Shown in pieces: positions 6,804 through 9,434 of a DNA stretch of 9,434 bases. The stretch is from NCBI GenBank assembly GCA_946480565.1, contig CAMLKR010000081.1, positions 1 to 9,434 of the forward strand, written 5' to 3'. The notes under the pieces were generated by a model. The model ran no database searches, had not been told where the DNA came from, and saw nothing but the letters and a program-made list of their open reading frames with translations. Every line of letters begins with the position of its first letter. The first letter of the stretch is position 1. Source of the stretch: an uncultured Arenimonas sp. (GTDB lineage Bacteria; Pseudomonadota; Gammaproteobacteria; Xanthomonadales; Xanthomonadaceae). The position numbers were made by a program, and so were the translations under genes.

Positions 6804-7562
6804 CTAGAGCTTGTAGCCGGAATGGATGGCGACGATGCCCGCACTGAGGTTGCGGTAATCGGTGCGCCCGAAACCCGCCGCCGCCATCATCGCCTTGAGC
6901 TCATCCTGCGGCGGATGCTTGCGGATGGACTCGGCCAGGTACTGATAACTGTCGGCGTCGTTGGCGAACAGCTTGCCCAGCCGCGGCAGCACCTTGAACG
7001 AATGGAAGTCGTAGACCGGACGGAACCACTCCGGCTTGACCTGCGAGAACTCCAGCACCAGCGCCCGGCCGCCGACCTTCAGGACGCGGTGCATTTCCTT
7101 CAGCGCGTTCGCCTTCTCGGTCACGTTGCGCAGCCCGAAGGCGATGGTGACCAGATCGAAACTGGCGTCCGGGAAGGGCAGCGCCTCCGCGTTCAGCTGC
7201 ACGTATTCAAGGCCGCGGACCAGGCCCCGGTCCGTCAGCCGGTCGCGGCCGACGCCGAGCATGGCGGCGTTGATGTCGCCCAGCACCACGCTGCCGGTTT
7301 CGCCCACCCGCTCGTGCAGCAGCGCCGCGATGTCGCCGGTGCCGCCGGCCAGGTCGAGCACCCGGTCGCCGCGTTTCACGCCCGAGGTGCCGACGAAGTA
7401 GCGCTTCCACAGCCGGTGGATGCCCAGCGACATCAGGTCGTTCATCAGGTCGTACTGCTGCGCGACCGAACTGAACACCTGGCCGACCAGCTTCTTCTTC
7501 TCGGCCACCGGCACGTCGCGGAAACCGAAGTGGGTGGTGCCGTCGGGAGTCTTCTCGTCCAT
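6804..7562 (-). CDS. ubiE: Ubiquinone/menaquinone C-methyltransferase UbiE
   Basis: The 252-residue protein matches UbiE (251 residues in E. coli) throughout. It uses S-adenosylmethionine to methylate the ring carbon of demethylmenaquinone and of 2-polyprenyl-6-methoxy-1,4-benzoquinol in respiratory quinone synthesis. THFGFRDVP (10-18) is the usual N-terminus. [17 protein letters not shown] (37-53) is the first UbiE signature and LDLAGGTGD (69-77) the SAM-binding loop. [13 protein letters not shown] (124-136) and [20 protein letters not shown] (142-161) cover the second signature. The protein ends in HSGYKL. The frame is open far upstream, but family alignment places the start at the ATG at 7562. 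No Shine-Dalgarno sequence precedes it, while TATAAT ends six bases before the ATG, so translation from a leaderless mRNA is likely. It stands alone, without ubiB or ubiJ beside it, and is divergent from the arsC-like gene. Confidence 0.96.
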   Translation of the reverse strand: MDEKTPDGTTHFGFRDVPVAEKKKLVGQVFSSVAQQYDLMNDLMSLGIHRLWKRYFVGTSGVKRGDRVLDLAGGTGDIAALLHERVGETGSVVLGDINAAMLGVGRDRLTDRGLVRGLEYVQLNAEALPFPDASFDLVTIAFGLRNVTEKANALKEMHRVLKVGGRALVLEFSQVKPEWFRPVYDFHSFKVLPRLGKLFANDADSYQYLAESIRKHPPQDELKAMMAAAGFGRTDYRNLSAGIVAIHSGYKL

Positions 7563-7568
7563 GCCGGC

Positions 7569-7574
7569 ATTATA
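7569..7574 (-). promoter_or_regulatory. Consensus -10 box of ubiE, six bases before its ATG
   Basis: The minus strand reads a perfect TATAAT, then GCCGGC, then the ATG of ubiE. A sigma-70 -10 box normally starts transcription about seven bases past its end, which here is the A of the ATG. The -35 region, 16-18 bases upstream, offers only TCAAGA-like matches and lies inside the adjacent palindrome. Confidence 0.6.
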
Positions 7575-7577
7575 GGC

Positions 7578-7628
7578 GCGGGGTCGGATGATCTTGACGT
7601 TTGAAACGTTAAGATCAGCCGACCCCGC
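7578..7628. repeat. 51-base near-perfect palindrome between ubiE and arsC
   Basis: The arms 7578-7602 and 7604-7628 are reverse complements around the single base 7603. Of 25 positions, 23 pair by Watson-Crick rules; the exceptions are an A opposite G (7588/7618) and a G opposite T (7596/7610). The ends read GGGGTCGG and CCGACCCC, and the centre ACGTTTGAAACGT. It fills most of the 81-base gap between ubiE and the arsC-like gene. The AT-rich centre contrasts with the surrounding GC-rich DNA. Palindromes with GGGGTC ends are, as I recall, common as dispersed REP elements moved by Y1 (RAYT) transposases. A large operator or a leader hairpin of the arsC mRNA are the alternatives. Confidence 0.8.
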
Positions 7629-7643
7629 ACTTTGGTGATCGTC

Positions 7644-7991
7644 ATGCTCCGGTACTGGCACAACCCGCGCTGCAGCAAGTCCCGCGAGGGCCTGGCCCTG
7701 CTGGCCGCCCGCGGCGTCGAACCGCAGATCGTCGACTACCTGGGCCAGCCGCCGACCGCGGCCCGGCTCAAGACCCTGCTCGGGAAGCTGGGCGGCGACC
7801 CGCGCCAGCTGGTGCGGTTCAAGGAGGACGAGGCCCGGGCCCTGGGACTGTCGGCCCAGGACGAACGCCCGGCGGCTGAATGGGCCGCCCTGCTGGCCGC
7901 GAACCCCCGGCTGATCGAACGGCCGGTGCTGGAAACCGCCGACCGGGCCGTGGTCGGCCGGCCGACCGAACGCCTGCTCGAGCTGCTCTAG
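7644..7991 (+). CDS. arsC: ArsC-family glutaredoxin-dependent arsenate reductase (YfgD type)
   Basis: The 115-residue thioredoxin-fold protein belongs to the ArsC/YfgD family. HNPRCSKSR (6-14) carries the catalytic C10. The three arginines that hold the oxyanion in E. coli ArsC have counterparts at R58 (LVRFKE), R93 (ERPVL) and R106 (GRPTE). ArsC proteins reduce arsenate to arsenite using glutathione and glutaredoxin. The CSKS form and the length are closer to chromosomal YfgD than to the 141-residue plasmid ArsC. No arsR, arsB or acr3 gene is nearby, so a role in arsenic resistance is not shown. The start is uncertain: TTG (7632) and GTG (7635) lie in frame upstream and none has a strong ribosome-binding site. 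ATG 7644 is preferred because it puts the Cys motif where the family has it. The palindrome lies just upstream and may be transcribed into its leader. Confidence 0.88.
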   Translation: MLRYWHNPRCSKSREGLALLAARGVEPQIVDYLGQPPTAARLKTLLGKLGGDPRQLVRFKEDEARALGLSAQDERPAAEWAALLAANPRLIERPVLETADRAVVGRPTERLLELL

Positions 7992-7992
7992 C

Positions 7993-8023
7993 CCGGGCCG
8001 CCGAGGCCGCCTCGCCGGGCCGG
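7993..8023 (+). terminator. GC-rich hairpin after arsC, terminator-like without a T-run
   Basis: Starting two bases past the arsC stop, the arms 7993-8006 and 8010-8023 form twelve pairs with two internal mismatches around the three-base loop CCG (innermost stem CGAGG/CCTCG). No T-run follows. A second small stem, CCGGC (8020-8024) with GCCGG (8031-8035), overlaps its end. It may separate arsC transcription from hslVU or protect the 3' end, but it is not a textbook intrinsic terminator. Confidence 0.35.
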
Positions 8024-8049
8024 CATTCACGCCGGTGGCCGCGAGCCGG

Positions 8050-8078
8050 CTTGTAAGCTTGCGGGCCCGGCCCCATCC
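8050..8078 (+). promoter_or_regulatory. Sigma-32 (RpoH) heat-shock promoter of hslVU
   Basis: CTTGTAA (8050-8056) matches six of seven bases of the RpoH -35 consensus CTTGAAA. After a 14-base spacer, CCCCATCC (8071-8078) matches the -10 consensus CCCCATNT except at its last base. Spacing and sequence are close to ideal. Transcription should start near 8083-8086, giving a leader of about 20 bases before the hslV ATG. hslVU is a classical RpoH operon in E. coli, which fits. Confidence 0.8.
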
Positions 8079-8092
8079 CGGGAGTTCCTCCC

Positions 8093-8097
8093 AAGGA
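8093..8097 (+). promoter_or_regulatory. Shine-Dalgarno site of hslV
   Basis: AAGGA lies seven bases before the ATG at 8105. A small stem, GGGAG (8080-8084) with CTCCC (8088-8092), ends directly before it. If transcription starts near 8083 most of that stem would be missing from the mRNA, so its role is doubtful. Confidence 0.6.
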
Positions 8098-8104
8098 AGA
8101 CCGC

Positions 8105-8644
8105 ATGGACCCGACCGTTTTCCACGCCACCACCATCCTGTCCGTGCGCCGCGGCGACCGCGTCGTGGTCGCAGGCGACGGCCAGGTCACCCTGGGCCAC
8201 ACCGTGATGAAGGCCAATGCCCGCAAGGTGCGGCGCCTGGCCGGCGGCAAGGTGCTGGCCGGTTTCGCCGGCGCGGCCGCCGACGCGTTCACCCTGTTCG
8301 AGGTGTTCGAGGCCAAGCTCGACAAACACGGCGGCAAGCTGCTGCACGCCGCGGTCGAGATGGCCAAGGAATGGCGCACCGACCGCCGCCTGGGCAAGCT
8401 CGAGGCCCTGCTGGCGGTGGCCGACCGCGACAGCTCGCTGATCATCTCCGGCAATGGCGACGTGATCGAACCCGAGGACGGGCTGGTGGCCATCGGCAGC
8501 GGCGGCCCCTACGCCCTGGCCGCAGCGCGCGCCCTGCTCGCCCACACCGACCTCGACGCCCGCGCCATCGCCGAGAACGCGCTGAACGTGGCCGGCGACA
8601 TCTGCATCTACACCAACCGCAACCTCGTGATCGAGGAACTGTGA
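8105..8644 (+). CDS. hslV: ATP-dependent protease HslVU, peptidase subunit HslV
   Basis: The 179-residue HslV (ClpQ) is the proteasome-like threonine peptidase that forms a double hexamer capped by HslU and degrades unfolded and regulatory proteins in the cytoplasm. The catalytic threonine is T9 in [10 protein letters not shown]. Numbered from it, the proteasomal D17 (D25, in AGDGQ), K33 (K41, in NARKVRR) and S124 (S132, in GSGGP) are all present. [14 protein letters not shown] (53-66) is the family signature. The residues MDPTVFHA before T9 are a short propeptide; E. coli HslV has only the initiator methionine. Thus removal of eight residues, presumably self-catalysed, is needed for activity. 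As I recall, xanthomonad HslV proteins share this extension. A sigma-32 promoter and an AAGGA site precede it, and its TGA overlaps the hslU ATG. Confidence 0.96.
   Translation: MDPTVFHATTILSVRRGDRVVVAGDGQVTLGHTVMKANARKVRRLAGGKVLAGFAGAAADAFTLFEVFEAKLDKHGGKLLHAAVEMAKEWRTDRRLGKLEALLAVADRDSSLIISGNGDVIEPEDGLVAIGSGGPYALAAARALLAHTDLDARAIAENALNVAGDICIYTNRNLVIEEL
8633..8637 (+). promoter_or_regulatory. Shine-Dalgarno site of hslU inside the hslV 3' end
   Basis: GAGGA lies six bases before the hslU ATG at 8644, within the last codons of hslV. With the one-base stop/start overlap it implies coupled translation, which suits two subunits needed in equal numbers. Confidence 0.6.
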
Positions 8645-9434
8645 TGACCCAGCTCACCCCCCGCGAGATCGTCGGCGAACTCGACCGCTACATCGTCGGC
8701 CAGGCCCCGGCCAAACGCGCCGTCGCCATCGCACTTCGCAACCGCTGGCGCCGCATGCAGCTCGATCCCGCGCTGCGCGACGAGGTGATGCCCAAGAACA
8801 TCCTGATGATCGGCCCCACCGGCGTCGGCAAGACCGAGATCGCGCGCCGGTTGGCGGCGCTGGCGAACGCGCCCTTCGTGAAGGTGGAGGCCACGCGCTT
8901 CACCGAAGTCGGCTACGTCGGCAAGGACGTCGAGCAGATCATCCGCGACCTGGCCGACGGCGCGGTGAAGATGTTCCGCGAACAGGCCAAGGTGCGCGTG
9001 CGCACCCAGGCCGAGGAGCGCGCCGAGGACCGCATCCTCGACGCCCTGCTGCCCAAGCGCCGCGGCCCCGGCTTCATGGTCGAGGTCGCCGCCGACGGCG
9101 AAACCGACACCCGCGCCAAGCTGCGCAAACAGCTGCGCAGCGGCGAGCTGGACGAACGCGAGATCGAACTCGAGATCAGCCCGCCCACCGGCGGCATGGA
9201 CATCATGACGCCGCCGGGCATGGAGGAAATGGGCCAGCAGCTGCGCCAGATGTTCCAGAACCTGGGCGGCGGCAAGGCCCAGAAGCGCAGCGTCACCATC
9301 GCCGCCGCGCGGCCGATGCTGCTCGAGGAAGAAGCCGCCAAGCTCGTGAACGAGGAGGAGATCCGAGCCCAGGCGATCACCGCCTGCGAGCAGAACGGCA
9401 TCGTCTTCATCGACGAGATCGACAAGGTGGCCAA
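8644..9434 (+). CDS. hslU: ATP-dependent protease HslVU, unfoldase subunit HslU (3' end outside window)
   Basis: The first 263 codons of HslU (ClpY), a hexameric AAA+ unfoldase of about 440-455 residues, run off the right edge. It unfolds substrates with ATP and feeds them into Hsl[17 protein letters not shown] (5-20) is the family N-terminus and [11 protein letters not shown] (57-67) the Walker A loop. GYVGKD (90-95) carries the substrate-gripping pore tyrosine Y91, and [10 protein letters not shown] (252-261) is Walker B with D257 and E258. Between them, about 110-235 is the inserted I-domain, with a methionine- and glycine-rich segment ([15 protein letters not shown], 183-197). The sensor motifs and the C-terminal tail that activates HslV lie beyond the window. 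The ATG shares its A with the hslV TGA stop, and GAGGA (8633-8637) six bases upstream is its ribosome-binding site. Confidence 0.96.
   Translation, partial: MTQLTPREIVGELDRYIVGQAPAKRAVAIALRNRWRRMQLDPALRDEVMPKNILMIGPTGVGKTEIARRLAALANAPFVKVEATRFTEVGYVGKDVEQIIRDLADGAVKMFREQAKVRVRTQAEERAEDRILDALLPKRRGPGFMVEVAADGETDTRAKLRKQLRSGELDEREIELEISPPTGGMDIMTPPGMEEMGQQLRQMFQNLGGGKAQKRSVTIAAARPMLLEEEAAKLVNEEEIRAQAITACEQNGIVFIDEIDKVA

Noticed and set aside
6801..6819. CGGCTA/TAGCCG hairpin at the ubiE stop as a terminator
   Set aside because: Only six pairs, overlapping the stop codon, with no T-run on either strand.
5400..7604. Plus-strand open frame of 734 codons across gspE and ubiE
   Set aside because: It is out of frame with the ATPase, then antisense to ubiE, and is dominated by R, A, P and H. 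Both genes it shadows have clear family signatures.
7594..7615. TTGACG and TAAGAT as a plus-strand promoter for arsC
   Set aside because: The two boxes are only 10 bases apart, too close for sigma-70, and both are parts of the palindrome arms.
7563..8030. Upstream extension of ubiE to 8030
   Set aside because: UbiE homologues begin at MDEKTPDG; the extension reads through the palindrome and antisense to arsC.

Overview
The window is GC-rich, gene-dense DNA with gammaproteobacterial housekeeping genes. The UbiE, HslV, HslU and M1-peptidase proteins read like those of Xanthomonadaceae (Lysobacter, Luteimonas or Pseudoxanthomonas type). This placement comes from remembered protein resemblance and base composition, not from a database search. 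Nine genes and one gene start are supported. No gap between genes exceeds about 145 bases. I see no rRNA, tRNA, CRISPR array or transposase gene.

Left half, minus strand (about 4892 down to 223): a tight four-gene run with gaps of 4, 16 and 3 bases. It encodes, in transcription order, a secreted leukotriene-A4-hydrolase-type M1 aminopeptidase, a membrane-anchored or secreted alpha/beta-hydrolase resembling lipases, an aspartyl/asparaginyl beta-hydroxylase-type 2-oxoglutarate oxygenase, and a sulfotransferase with an unrecognised N-terminal half. The first two look exported and degradative. The last two look cytoplasmic and modifying, and their shared substrate is unknown. Beyond them, the first 26 codons of a minus-strand membrane protein (possibly an MFS transporter) run off the left edge.

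Centre, plus strand (5035-6720): a complete GspE/PulE-type secretion ATPase, divergent from the M1 gene and without other secretion genes beside it in this window. It converges on ubiE (minus, 7562-6804), the C-methyltransferase of ubiquinone/menaquinone synthesis. ubiE has a perfect TATAAT box ending six bases before its ATG and no Shine-Dalgarno sequence, so its mRNA may be leaderless.

Between ubiE and the divergent arsC-like gene (plus, 7644-7991) lies a nearly perfect 51-base palindrome (7578-7628). It may be a REP/RAYT-type mobile palindrome or a large operator. It is the most striking non-coding signal in the window.

Right end, plus strand: the heat-shock protease pair hslV (8105-8644) and hslU (from 8644, cut by the window edge). 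They are preceded by a close match to a sigma-32 promoter (CTTGTAA, 14 bases, CCCCAT). The two genes overlap by one base and are evidently co-expressed as the peptidase and unfoldase of one complex.
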